Shown: one piece after another, positions 8,648-18,344 of the stretch
How positions within the stretch are numbered: position 1 is the stretch's first letter
Layout of the letters: each line of letters begins with the position of its first letter
Source of the DNA: Arundinibacter roseus
GTDB taxonomy: Bacteria; Bacteroidota; Bacteroidia; Cytophagales; Spirosomataceae
NCBI RefSeq assembly: GCF_004348825.1
Contig: NZ_SMJU01000002.1
Coordinates: 62,001 to 126,000 of the forward strand
DNA: 64,000 nucleotides
Reading direction: 5' to 3'
Notes under the pieces: generated by a model
Databases searched by the model: none
Told to the model about the DNA's origin: nothing
The model's input: the letters and a program-made list of their open reading frames with translations, nothing else
Program-made: the position numbers and the translations under genes

Positions 8648-10360
8648 TTACAGATTCTTTTTCTTCATTTCCTTTACTGCATAATCGACCGCCCGCGCTG
8701 TAAAAGCCATGTAGGTGAGCGAAGGATTTTGGGTCGAAGTGGAGGTCATAGAAGCGCCGTCGGTAACGAATACATTAGGCACGGCATGCAGCTGATTCCA
8801 TTTGTTGAGCATTGATGTTTTGGGGTCTTTACCCATGCGAACACCGCCCATTTCGTGAATATCAAGCCCGGCGGCCTGCTTGCTATCACTTGTACGTATA
8901 TTGGTAAAGCCCGCCATCGTGAACATCTCGGTCATTTGTTCAAGATAGTCTTTCACCATTTTTTCGTCGTTGTCGTCATAATCTACCGAAATCCGGAGTT
9001 GCGGAATCCCGAAGGGATCTTTCAGGGAAGGGTCAAGCGCCACAAAGTTACTTTCTTTCGGAATTGTCTCACCCATCATGTGCGAGCCCACATTCCAGTT
9101 GCCGGGCGTCGATTTCAGTAAATTAGCCTTCAATGATTCGCCCGCACCGCTTCGGTCGGTATGTGACGAACGGTTGGCACCAAAACCGGCGGCATAGCCG
9201 CGCAAAAAGTCGGTTTCCTGTTTGTACAAATTCCTGAATCGGGGAATATAGCTGCTATTCGGGCGGCGTCCGTCGGTTGTGGTATCCAGAAAACCTTCGT
9301 ACTGTCCGGATACACGGGCGCGGTAGTTGTGAAAAGCTACATATTTACCCAGCGTTCCGCTATCGTTGCCCAGGCCGTTGGGGAAGCGCGACGAAGTAGA
9401 ATTGAGCAGTACGAGGTTGGTGTTTATGGCGGCGGCATTTACGAAAATTATACGCGCATAAAACTCCATCATTTCTTTTGTTGTGGCGTCAATCACCCGT
9501 ACACCAACGGCTTTTTGTTTTTTCTCGTCGTAAATAATGGAATGTACGACGGATTGTGGGCGAAGGGTCATTTTACCAGTTTTCAATGCCCACGGAATAG
9601 TGGAGGCGTTGCTGCTGAAATATCCACCAAACGGACAGCCCCGCTCGCAAATGCCCCGATGCTGACATTTGGCCCGTCCCTGATCGTAATGAATCTGCTG
9701 AGGATCAGTGATATGGGCCGCCCGGCCAATGATAATGTGCCGGTCTTTGTATTTTTTTGAAACCTGCTCTTTGAAATATTTCTCGACGCAGGTCATTTCG
9801 TGTGGCGTCAAAAATTCCCCATCCGGCAGGGCGTCAATGCCATCTTTATTTCCGGAAATACCGGCAAAACGCTCCACGTGGCTATACCAGGGCGCAATGT
9901 CGTCGTAGCTGATGGGCCACTCCACTGCAAATCCATCGCGGGCGGGGCCTTCAAAATCGTACTTACTCCACCGCTGCGTTTGCCGGGCCCACAGCAGCGA
10001 TTTTCCTCCCACCTGATAGCCCCTGATCCAGTCGAAAGGCTTTTCCTGCACATAGGGATGCTCCTTATCTTTTACAAAAAAGTGCGCCGCCGATTCTTTG
10101 AAATTATAACACTTGCTCACAATCGGATTTTCCTCTACGACTTCGCGCGGCATGCGTTCGCGGTGTTCAAACTCCCACGGCATCATGTTGGTGGTGGGGT
10201 AGTCGATGTTGTGTTTTACATCGCGGCCACGTTCGAGCACCAGCGTTTTCAGACCTTTTTCGGTCAGTTCTTTCGCTGCCCAGCCGCCGCTGATGCCAGA
10301 GCCGATCACGATGGCGTCGTACGTACGAGCTTTTTGGCTATCTATATTAAAATTACTCAT
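8648..10360 (-). CDS. GMC-family FAD oxidoreductase (large subunit)
   Basis: About 570 residues from the ATG at 10358-10360; two further in-frame codons upstream begin with TTG and are less likely. The FAD motif is DAIVIGSGISGGWAAKEL near residue 16 with the flavin-ribose glutamate in TLVLERG. A cysteine-containing segment CQHRGICERGCPFGG lies mid-protein. The C-terminal GMC signature includes HEMGGVRMG and TSTQNPSLTYMAFTARAVDYA, carrying the catalytic His and Asn. With the upstream small-subunit gene it forms the membrane-associated dehydrogenase pair typical of gluconate 2-dehydrogenase or glucoside 3-dehydrogenase. The large subunit lacks its own signal and is probably exported with its Tat-targeted partner (inference). 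The substrate is not determinable. Confidence 0.88.
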   Translation of the reverse strand: MSNFNIDSQKARTYDAIVIGSGISGGWAAKELTEKGLKTLVLERGRDVKHNIDYPTTNMMPWEFEHRERMPREVVEENPIVSKCYNFKESAAHFFVKDKEHPYVQEKPFDWIRGYQVGGKSLLWARQTQRWSKYDFEGPARDGFAVEWPISYDDIAPWYSHVERFAGISGNKDGIDALPDGEFLTPHEMTCVEKYFKEQVSKKYKDRHIIIGRAAHITDPQQIHYDQGRAKCQHRGICERGCPFGGYFSSNASTIPWALKTGKMTLRPQSVVHSIIYDEKKQKAVGVRVIDATTKEMMEFYARIIFVNAAAINTNLVLLNSTSSRFPNGLGNDSGTLGKYVAFHNYRARVSGQYEGFLDTTTDGRRPNSSYIPRFRNLYKQETDFLRGYAAGFGANRSSHTDRSGAGESLKANLLKSTPGNWNVGSHMMGETIPKESNFVALDPSLKDPFGIPQLRISVDYDDNDEKMVKDYLEQMTEMFTMAGFTNIRTSDSKQAAGLDIHEMGGVRMGKDPKTSMLNKWNQLHAVPNVFVTDGASMTSTSTQNPSLTYMAFTARAVDYAVKEMKKKNL

Positions 10361-10429
10361 TTTCAAGTAGTTGATTCAAATGATATTGCCTGCAATCAGG
10401 CTGGAATTTAGAAAAAAGAAAGAGGTAGA

Positions 10430-10951
10430 TCAGGTAGTTTTGACGGGAACACAGCCATGAAAACGCCCCGGAATCATCTCGTAGTGCGTCAGGTTTGTCA
10501 TCACGTATTCAGATGACATATAGCCCTGAATCGTCAGACCTTTCACCATTCCGTAAAACGATTTGCGGGCCGCATCATCGCTCAGTTCCATTCCTTCCAG
10601 AATATGAATGCGCTGTTTGGCGCTGCATGCAGTGAAAGATTTTCCAAAGGTACTTTGACTAAATGCGTCCAGCGAGGCCAAACCTGAGACCAGCGAATCC
10701 TGCGCTTTTTTATCGTAACAATCGGTAATCATTGTTTGTACAAACTGATGTACGCCCAATTCTTTGGCACCGGGTGTGTCCGTTTTTGGAATAATTGTTT
10801 CCACGACTTCGGCCAAAAGGGAGTTTTCTGCCGGATTCAGAAGAGCATTGTTTGAAAGCTGCTGCCGATTCCAACCGTTGGCCCAGGCTGGCAGGGCGAC
10901 AAACGCTCCTATGGTGGACGCTACATTTTTGAGTGCTGTGCGACGTTGCAT
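10430..10951 (-). CDS. Gluconate 2-dehydrogenase subunit 3-family protein
   Basis: A 173-residue protein beginning MQRRTALKNVASTIGAFVAL, a twin-arginine-type leader ending near PAWA. The body contains LLAEVVETIIPKTDTPGAKELG (read in parts near residues 45-66), the usual conserved segment of the small subunit. Known partners are GMC flavoproteins, which the small subunit helps fold and carry through the Tat system. The GMC gene follows 69 bases downstream on the same strand, so the two form an operon with this gene first. No cytochrome subunit is adjacent. Confidence 0.85.
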   Translation of the reverse strand: MQRRTALKNVASTIGAFVALPAWANGWNRQQLSNNALLNPAENSLLAEVVETIIPKTDTPGAKELGVHQFVQTMITDCYDKKAQDSLVSGLASLDAFSQSTFGKSFTACSAKQRIHILEGMELSDDAARKSFYGMVKGLTIQGYMSSEYVMTNLTHYEMIPGRFHGCVPVKTT

Positions 10952-11100
10952 TTTTTGTAGATAAAAAGATTGTTATGATATAAATAAAACCAGAAGTTGG
11001 GGAAATCTAATGATGGTTCAGCGATGTTTCTTATCAGTAAATTGCCTTATAAAACGATTGTAAAACAAATTCCGTACAAAGGTTATTTTTAAAGGCTGTA

Positions 11101-12219
11101 TCAATGAATCGCCACGTAGGTTTCGCCATCTGAAAAAATCTCATGAATATACTGTTTTTCATCGTTAGGAATGGTGTATCGAACCGAATTCCCGACAAAA
11201 AAACCTCTTGACAACGTGATTGTACCCGTACCGATATTTACGATTTTCCAGGTTTGCCCGGCGCGGGTAGGAGCGGGCGGAACTTCAAAAACCGCATCGC
11301 CACCCTTGTGAATATAAAGTTCAATTTCGGGAGAAAGCGTCGTGTTGTCCGTAGTTGTCAGGAAGCTGCGCTGCCCGGAATTTCTCCGATGAACCACGCC
11401 TTTGTCGTCAATCGTCAGGACATCTTCCTGCTCAGCGCCGTAGGTGAGTCCGGTTAGCTGCACCGGATCGGCCGGTGCAGCCACGGTCAGCGCGTGTGCA
11501 ATAACCGTGGTGCCAATGCCTACCTGCCCGGAAAAGTAGTTTTTGAGCTGATTGGGTGCAATGTACACGCCCCAGCCATTTTTGATAATGGCTGGATTTA
11601 CACCCCGAAAATCTTCCAGACGCAGCCCGTAGAAATTTTCGATTTCGGCCATATTCCCGGCAGTGCTACTGTTGAAAAAACGAAGGTTGATTAGGTCAAA
11701 AGCATCCGTTTTGTAATTCCGGCCATTGTTGGCAAAGGTACCCGTTGCCCGAATCGCCGCCACTTTCGAGATATGTCCGCCATCCCGAAAACCAAGCGAA
11801 TCGGGAAAACCGCGCAGGAAATTGAACTCCGAGGTTGTGGTGTGCACATCGGGAAACGTCATTCCCGACTTATAGTTGGCATAATTATTCACAATTAATC
11901 CCTGCGAATTGGCATAGCTTTCGGTGGCCAAACCTACGGTAGTTGAGTCCGGTGATTCGAGGTCATATCGAGGTTCGTTGATTCCGACATAAATTCCGCG
12001 TGAAAGCAAGGTATCGTATTTTGTCGTCACGAGCAGCATATTATTGAACGGAGATGCATACTGTTGCGAGATAGAAACGGCGCCACTTCGCCATACCTTT
12101 GCGGTGTCATTTTGATTAAATAACGTCGTATCAGCTACCGTTTTCCAATTGGATTGTGCCCAACTCCCCATCGAAACAGTCGACAGAACTACCCAAAATA
12201 CTAATCGTATGTACTTCAT
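11101..12219 (-). CDS. Secreted protein with tail-fibre/adhesin-like repeat motif, function unknown
   Basis: About 372 residues from the ATG at 12217-12219; an in-frame TTG two codons upstream is rejected. A signal peptide is clear (IRLVFWVVLSTVSMGSWAQ). The middle contains FSGQVGIGTTVIAHALTV, which resembles the VGIGTT...LHV motif of large Bacteroidota surface and phage tail-fibre-like proteins. The C-terminal 90 residues form a beta-rich region (TLSPEIELYIHKGGDAVFEV). I recognise no enzyme motif. It is the first gene beyond the leader-distal end of the CRISPR array and points the same way, with 145 bases and no obvious terminator between, so array transcripts may read into it. Confidence 0.6.
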   Translation of the reverse strand: MKYIRLVFWVVLSTVSMGSWAQSNWKTVADTTLFNQNDTAKVWRSGAVSISQQYASPFNNMLLVTTKYDTLLSRGIYVGINEPRYDLESPDSTTVGLATESYANSQGLIVNNYANYKSGMTFPDVHTTTSEFNFLRGFPDSLGFRDGGHISKVAAIRATGTFANNGRNYKTDAFDLINLRFFNSSTAGNMAEIENFYGLRLEDFRGVNPAIIKNGWGVYIAPNQLKNYFSGQVGIGTTVIAHALTVAAPADPVQLTGLTYGAEQEDVLTIDDKGVVHRRNSGQRSFLTTTDNTTLSPEIELYIHKGGDAVFEVPPAPTRAGQTWKIVNIGTGTITLSRGFFVGNSVRYTIPNDEKQYIHEIFSDGETYVAIH

Positions 12220-12364
12220 TTCCAATAAATGTTACATGAACTAGTGAAATTAGTGAAAATATGTAGACTTTAAGTCCTGACTGATTGCAGAGAACCAAAG
12301 AGCAACCCAAAATCCCCCCAACTGCTCCCCAAAAACCTCCCATCCGAATTGAGGGAATCATTAT

Positions 12365-15300
12365 TTTTCAATTCCAATAAGGTACGATTAAGGCAAACCT
12401 GCTCGAAACCTTCGACAAAATCTACATTATATTTCAATTCCAATAAGGTACGATTAAGGCGTGTTGGGCGAGAATGATGATGATCTGCCGTTGACGCATT
12501 TCAATTCCAATAAGGTACGATTAAGGCGTTTCCGACCGAAAGCAGCCGTCAGGATACGCACCATATTTCAATTCCAATAAGGTACGATTAAGGCTTGTGA
12601 GCTTCTGTGATTCTAAAACCCCTAAATCTTATTTCAATTCCAATAAGGTACGATTAAGGCTGAAGGCATGATTAACGTAACACGCCTAGAAGTCATATTT
12701 CAATTCCAATAAGGTACGATTAAGGCCCGGGGGTGATTCTTGTTGATTGATATTTATTTCATTATTTCAATTCCAATAAGGTACGATTAAGGCAATCCCG
12801 GCAGACGTTAAGCACCACAAAGCACACTTATTTCAATTCCAATAAGGTACGATTAAGGCATCAACTGCCGCTGCACCTGTGCCTACCTTCCCGCATTTCA
12901 ATTCCAATAAGGTACGATTAAGGCAAGACCTCATCCACGAATTTTTCAGTTGCTACACCGCATTTCAATTCCAATAAGGTACGATTAAGGCAAAGCATAT
13001 TCGACAATATCAAGAGCGATACTTACATTTCAATTCCAATAAGGTACGATTAAGGCCCTCTGTGGCTGATGTGGAGACACGCTTTAAAAACCTATTTCAA
13101 TTCCAATAAGGTACGATTAAGGCGGCCTCTTTTAAACCCTTAATCCTGTCATCCGATTATTTCAATTCCAATAAGGTACGATTAAGGCCTAGAAAAAGCA
13201 TTAAAATCAGGCACGTATTCAGAATTTCAATTCCAATAAGGTACGATTAAGGCAATTTTCACGAAGACTGCATGTATCGAATTAAACCATTTCAATTCCA
13301 ATAAGGTACGATTAAGGCAACGACGTAGCACCTATTACGGTATTCCGAATCCCATTTCAATTCCAATAAGGTACGATTAAGGCACCCTCTAATAAGTTTC
13401 GTAGACTATCTACGTTGTATTTCAATTCCAATAAGGTACGATTAAGGCGCATGCAGCCAACCAACAAAATAGTAGTTCTGAATCTATTTCAATTCCAATA
13501 AGGTACGATTAAGGCCTGCAAAGCCCGCAAAAGCCCCCGCCGCACTTTCTCCATTTCAATTCCAATAAGGTACGATTAAGGCGCTTCTTTGTCCTGTCCG
13601 AAGTGATACCCGCCTTTTTATTTCAATTCCAATAAGGTACGATTAAGGCACTACAATCCTGATGCACACGTCAGGGGAATGGATATTTCAATTCCAATAA
13701 GGTACGATTAAGGCAACTACATTTCACCGAAGCCGAAAAAGCCGAGGTGCATTTCAATTCCAATAAGGTACGATTAAGGCGTAAGGTGTTTTGCCGGAAA
13801 CAGGGTAAGAAAATTGCATTTCAATTCCAATAAGGTACGATTAAGGCGAATCCGCCCGAAAGGAGTTCAAAATAGCGGACATTCATTTCAATTCCAATAA
13901 GGTACGATTAAGGCTTCATCGATAATTACAAGTGTGTAGGAGCCTAAAAGATTTCAATTCCAATAAGGTACGATTAAGGCATGCAATAACCGCAATCAGG
14001 GGCGCTTTGGATAATCTATTTCAATTCCAATAAGGTACGATTAAGGCCCTAAGCGCCCCGGCTCTTGCCCTGCTTAAATCTTTCCATTTCAATTCCAATA
14101 AGGTACGATTAAGGCGCCTGTGCAAGAGCTGCAATCGCATCGGCAAGTTCATTTCAATTCCAATAAGGTACGATTAAGGCTTCCTCAGTGGGAATTGGTG
14201 ATACCTCCATCGGAATCATTTCAATTCCAATAAGGTACGATTAAGGCAGGCGAATGAGGTCCACAGGGTTTTTGTTGGGTCAAATTTCAATTCCAATAAG
14301 GTACGATTAAGGCTTTTAGAGGTTGCATCACTATTCGGAATTACAGAAAAATTTCAATTCCAATAAGGTACGATTAAGGCATCGACCGATTGAGGTCTGA
14401 ATGGTTATACCGCCCATTTCAATTCCAATAAGGTACGATTAAGGCCTCGAAACAGGAAAACTAAATTCGTTTGCTAAACTTATTTCAATTCCAATAAGGT
14501 ACGATTAAGGCTAACAAATCCACAGGTTAGAAGGAACCCTAAGCGCATTTCAATTCCAATAAGGTACGATTAAGGCATACCGGAATAGCTGATGGGTAGA
14601 ACGCCAATTTCATTTCAATTCCAATAAGGTACGATTAAGGCACATGAAAATTCTTGAAGAAATGTGGTTTGATTACCTATTTCAATTCCAATAAGGTACG
14701 ATTAAGGCAACCCGCTACTTGGTCAACGAGCTTTCATCTATTTTATTTCAATTCCAATAAGGTACGATTAAGGCAGGAAGAAAAGGAAGCCCCAAAGGAT
14801 GTAGAGTTATTTCAATTCCAATAAGGTACGATTAAGGCCCAAATACCGCCCGTTCACAGCGCAAGAGGCGCTATTTCAATTCCAATAAGGTACGATTAAG
14901 GCAAAAGCAGGAAGGCGCAGTGAGTAAGGAATGGATACTATTTCAATTCCAATAAGGTACGATTAAGGCCAAGTTGTTGAGATTGAAAAGGTAAACGGCA
15001 GGATATTTCAATTCCAATAAGGTACGATTAAGGCAAAAATATTGCTTCACTTGCAGTCGTTGAATTGTTATTTCAATTCCAATAAGGTACGATTAAGGCT
15101 GTAAAAGGTTATAGGTCGGCCCCGGTACAACTTCATTTCAATTCCAATAAGGTACGATTAAGGCCTTACGAAGTATAAACCATCTTCCCGAACCTCAAAA
15201 TTTCAATTCCAATAAGGTACGATTAAGGCTCTATCAAATTTTGACAAAGCACTTGACAAAGCACTATTTCAATTCCAATAAGGTACGATTAAGGCAAGGA

Positions 15301-16826
15301 TTTAATCCGCAACGCTAAACCCGTACCGATATTTCAATTCCAATAAGGTACGATTAAGGCACGAGTCCGGCAAGGTATATGGCTGTTAGGTAGTTGCATT
15401 TCAATTCCAATAAGGTACGATTAAGGCTCAAATACGACCCTTCAAAGGGAAGGTCAATGTTATTTCAATTCCAATAAGGTACGATTAAGGCTCCCGCTGT
15501 ACTTGCTTTCCGCCCATTCAATTAAATCCATTTCAATTCCAATAAGGTACGATTAAGGCATTGCAGGAACATCAGGACTTCAAGAATTACCAAAAAATTT
15601 CAATTCCAATAAGGTACGATTAAGGCATTAATAAACGCAACAACTACACCCCCAAAGAAAAATTTCAATTCCAATAAGGTACGATTAAGGCTTTGTAGGT
15701 TACGAAATAACCGAACGGCATGCAGAAAATTTCAATTCCAATAAGGTACGATTAAGGCAACTAGGTATTCATCATAATCAAAACCCCAAACAATAATTTC
15801 AATTCCAATAAGGTACGATTAAGGCTTGGAGCAATTCCATTGGACTTATAAACCACTGTGTAATTTCAATTCCAATAAGGTACGATTAAGGCGGGCCAAA
15901 AGCCCCTTTTTTTTGCGTACCTCCAACAAAATTTCAATTCCAATAAGGTACGATTAAGGCGATTTGCGGCAAGTATAATCTAGTCTACGCCCAAATATTT
16001 CAATTCCAATAAGGTACGATTAAGGCCTTAAAAGCTATGCATAAAAACATAATGCCACCCTAATTTCAATTCCAATAAGGTACGATTAAGGCTCAATGTA
16101 CCAGCAGGGGCGTTAAATGTCAGACTATAATTTCAATTCCAATAAGGTACGATTAAGGCTACGCATGCATTAATCAGAATCCAGGAATCGGCTATATTTC
16201 AATTCCAATAAGGTACGATTAAGGCCTAAAATATAGGGCTTATTAATAACCTGACTTGCTATATTTCAATTCCAATAAGGTACGATTAAGGCATCCATAT
16301 CTTTGACCAAAGCCTCTACGCTTTCTTCATTTCAATTCCAATAAGGTACGATTAAGGCGGTGGTAATGGAAAATAGTTGCCGCCCCAAATAATTATTTCA
16401 ATTCCAATAAGGTACGATTAAGGCCTTTCCAATTGCCGCCTTTATCCCGATATTGAACTTCTATTTCAATTCCAATAAGGTACGATTAAGGCGTCCCGTA
16501 ATTTACATCCCAACAAAGGAGCGATACGAATTTCAATTCCAATAAGGTACGATTAAGGCTGGAGCAATTCCATTGGACTTATAAACCACTGTGTAATTTC
16601 AATTCCAATAAGGTACGATTAAGGCTCCCTGCCGTATCCGTCACAACAGCCGCTCCATTAAGATTTCAATTCCAATAAGGTACGATTAAGGCCTAAGCCC
16701 ACGTTCCTTGCCGTTTATGGGGAACTAAATTTCAATTCCAATAAGGTACGATTAAGGCGCTTTAGGTGTAGCACTTTTGCGGGGGTTGATTTACTTATTT
16801 CAATTCCAATAAGGTACGATTAAGGC
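12365..16826 (-). CRISPR. Type I-B CRISPR array: 68 repeats, 67 spacers
   Basis: By reading through I count 68 copies of a 30-bp repeat (plus strand begins ATTTCAATTCC and ends ACGATTAAGGC) with spacers of about 34-38 bp (mean about 36). All copies read identical except the leftmost, whose first base is T instead of A. On the minus strand the repeat ends ATTGAAAT, the 8-nt 5' handle expected after Cas6 cleavage in type I-B. Transcription is therefore right to left, the leader is at the right next to cas2, and the degenerate repeat marks the old, leader-distal end. Spacer numbering in this report counts from the leader. Spacers 4 and 15 are the same sequence apart from one terminal base. Confidence 0.99.
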
Positions 16827-17030
16827 CCGTGATGAAAACGGGCTTTGGAAGCAAAGAAAGCACTTTTTTAGATGATTTTTTGCTTAAATTATCGTCGATC
16901 AGCAATACAAGGATTTTGCCTTTCCTTCGACGACCGTTGATTTTCAGTAAGTTAAAGGCTCTGTGCGCCTGTAAACCCTCTTTTCAACATGTCAAAGAAC
17001 AGGTCCGTAGGACATGCGACGACTCCGTGT
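16827..17030 (-). promoter_or_regulatory. CRISPR leader
   Basis: This 204-base segment between the end of cas2 and the first repeat should carry the pre-crRNA promoter and the integration signals. It has AT-rich tracts (CACTTTTTTAGATGATTTTT at 16861-16880) near the array and a 7-bp inverted repeat TCGTCGA (16892-16898) / TCGACGA (16927-16933). A reading frame overlaps it on the plus strand, but it is not protein-like. Leader identity rests on array orientation and on cas2 adjacency. Confidence 0.75.
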
Positions 17031-17294
17031 CTACAAAAAGTTGTCCGTACTCATGCGTTCCTGACCAATCACTTCCTTTTCCAGCCATCGCTCATCCCGG
17101 CTTTTGAACAGGATCAAACTGTCCTCTTTTTCCTGCATGATCTGCCGCGCACCGTTCAACATTTCCTTCAATTTTACATCTGTAATTTCTCCCTCAAATA
17201 CCGAATTCTGTATCCAATTCAGGTACTTTCGGCAGTGTTTGAGCATTTTTCCTACCCGCTTTTCACCCATATCATACACCAGTATTACATACAT
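17031..17294 (-). CDS. cas2: CRISPR-associated endoribonuclease-fold protein Cas2
   Basis: An 87-residue protein starting MYVILVYDMGEKRVGKMLKH, with the conserved first-strand Asp at residue 8 of the ferredoxin-like fold. Length is typical. Cas2 forms the structural core of the Cas1-Cas2 integrase that inserts new spacers at the leader end. It is the last gene of the minus-strand operon, 36 bases after cas1, and sits next to the leader. Confidence 0.95.
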   Translation of the reverse strand: MYVILVYDMGEKRVGKMLKHCRKYLNWIQNSVFEGEITDVKLKEMLNGARQIMQEKEDSLILFKSRDERWLEKEVIGQERMSTDNFL

Positions 17295-17330
17295 AGCAAA
17301 GTCCGTTTGGTTTGTGTTCTATTGTCTTTT

Positions 17331-18335
17331 TCACCACATCATTTTGAATGGGCGGTAGGTTTCTATGCCCAATAGGTGCTTGCTTAGTTTGTAACATTCC
17401 AGTTTTACCAAATGCCGATAACTGACGTTCCGACCCAACGATCTATGCTTGAAGGTCTCTTTTAACCGATCTTCCAGCGCCTGCACAAATAGTTTGCGCC
17501 CGCCTTCTTTTAAGGTACAGCCGTTTAGCTCCATCCGAAAGTCCGTAGCCTGAATCTGCCGCTTGTTTAATAGGCTGAATATAGTTCGATCGATGAGTAA
17601 GGGCTTGAAGATCTCGGCCAAATCAAGCGCCAGTGAGTACCGCCTTGCCCCCGGTTCGTGTAAAAAACTGATCGTAGGGTTGAGTTGGGTGTGGTAAATT
17701 TGGTCCAGACACACGGTATAGCACATCATATTGCCAAACGATATCAACGCATTGACTTCATTCAGCGGGGGCTGTTTCGTACGATTCCCCATCTCAAAGT
17801 CTGTGATGATCGCCCCGAAGGCCTCGTAGTAAGTTTGCCGGATGTTGCCTTCTATGCCCATCAGCTCGTCAATGCGTTGAGCATTGGGTATGAGCAAAAT
17901 ATACTGACTGATGCGCTCAATCGGAACCGAAAGGTCCCGGCCCCGCGCCTGATAGTATTTCAGATTTCTCAGAATATTGGCAGCAGCGCCTTCCACCAGC
18001 AACCGGGCAATCTCCATGCGCTTTTTGGGTGTCAGGTACGCACGCGTCTGTTCTACCTGCATCTTGCCAGCCAACAAATACTCCTTGGCCATAAACGACC
18101 CGGTATAGTGTTCGTAATAGTCGAAAAAATGCACCGAAACATGATTTTTACCCAGAAAATTGTACATCGCCGAGTTAGCATCCAAACTGCCAAAGCAGTA
18201 CAGATTGTCCACACCCTCAATCGGAATATGGCGCGGTTGCCCTTCGTTGCCGTGTTCATCCACAGGCGTAAAACACAGCGTGTTATCCTTGCGACTCAGT
18301 CGGCCCGGATTGAAAAGATAGTAGCTTTTTTTCAT
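17331..18335 (-). CDS. cas1: CRISPR-associated integrase Cas1 (type I-B)
   Basis: A 334-residue protein starting MKKSYYLFNPGRLSRKDNTL. The N-terminal beta domain precedes the helical catalytic domain. Metal-binding residues are E162 (MGIEGNIRQTYYEAF), H226 (FLHEPGARRYSL) and E241 (DLAEIFKPLLIDR), the standard Cas1 triad. It integrates prespacers together with Cas2, and Cas4 (encoded two genes upstream) normally selects PAM-containing ends. It starts 9 bases after the AAA ATPase gene, implying co-translation. Its base composition is GC-rich (34 of 60 bases in one sampled line), unlike cas3-cas8. Confidence 0.97.
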   Translation of the reverse strand: MKKSYYLFNPGRLSRKDNTLCFTPVDEHGNEGQPRHIPIEGVDNLYCFGSLDANSAMYNFLGKNHVSVHFFDYYEHYTGSFMAKEYLLAGKMQVEQTRAYLTPKKRMEIARLLVEGAAANILRNLKYYQARGRDLSVPIERISQYILLIPNAQRIDELMGIEGNIRQTYYEAFGAIITDFEMGNRTKQPPLNEVNALISFGNMMCYTVCLDQIYHTQLNPTISFLHEPGARRYSLALDLAEIFKPLLIDRTIFSLLNKRQIQATDFRMELNGCTLKEGGRKLFVQALEDRLKETFKHRSLGRNVSYRHLVKLECYKLSKHLLGIETYRPFKMMW

Positions 18336-18344
18336 AGAAAAGGG

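Noticed and set aside
12131-12361. Small minus-strand frame between the secreted protein and the array
   Set aside because: It overlaps the secreted gene start in another frame and has no signal, domain or repeat of interest.
12365-16826. Plus-strand transcription of the array with a leader on the left
   Set aside because: The ATTGAAAT handle appears at the repeat 3' end only on the minus strand, the degenerate repeat is on the left, and cas2 lies on the right.
16829-17375. Plus-strand frames across the leader and cas2
   Set aside because: They cover the leader, where no protein is expected, and run antisense to cas2; no protein-like pattern.
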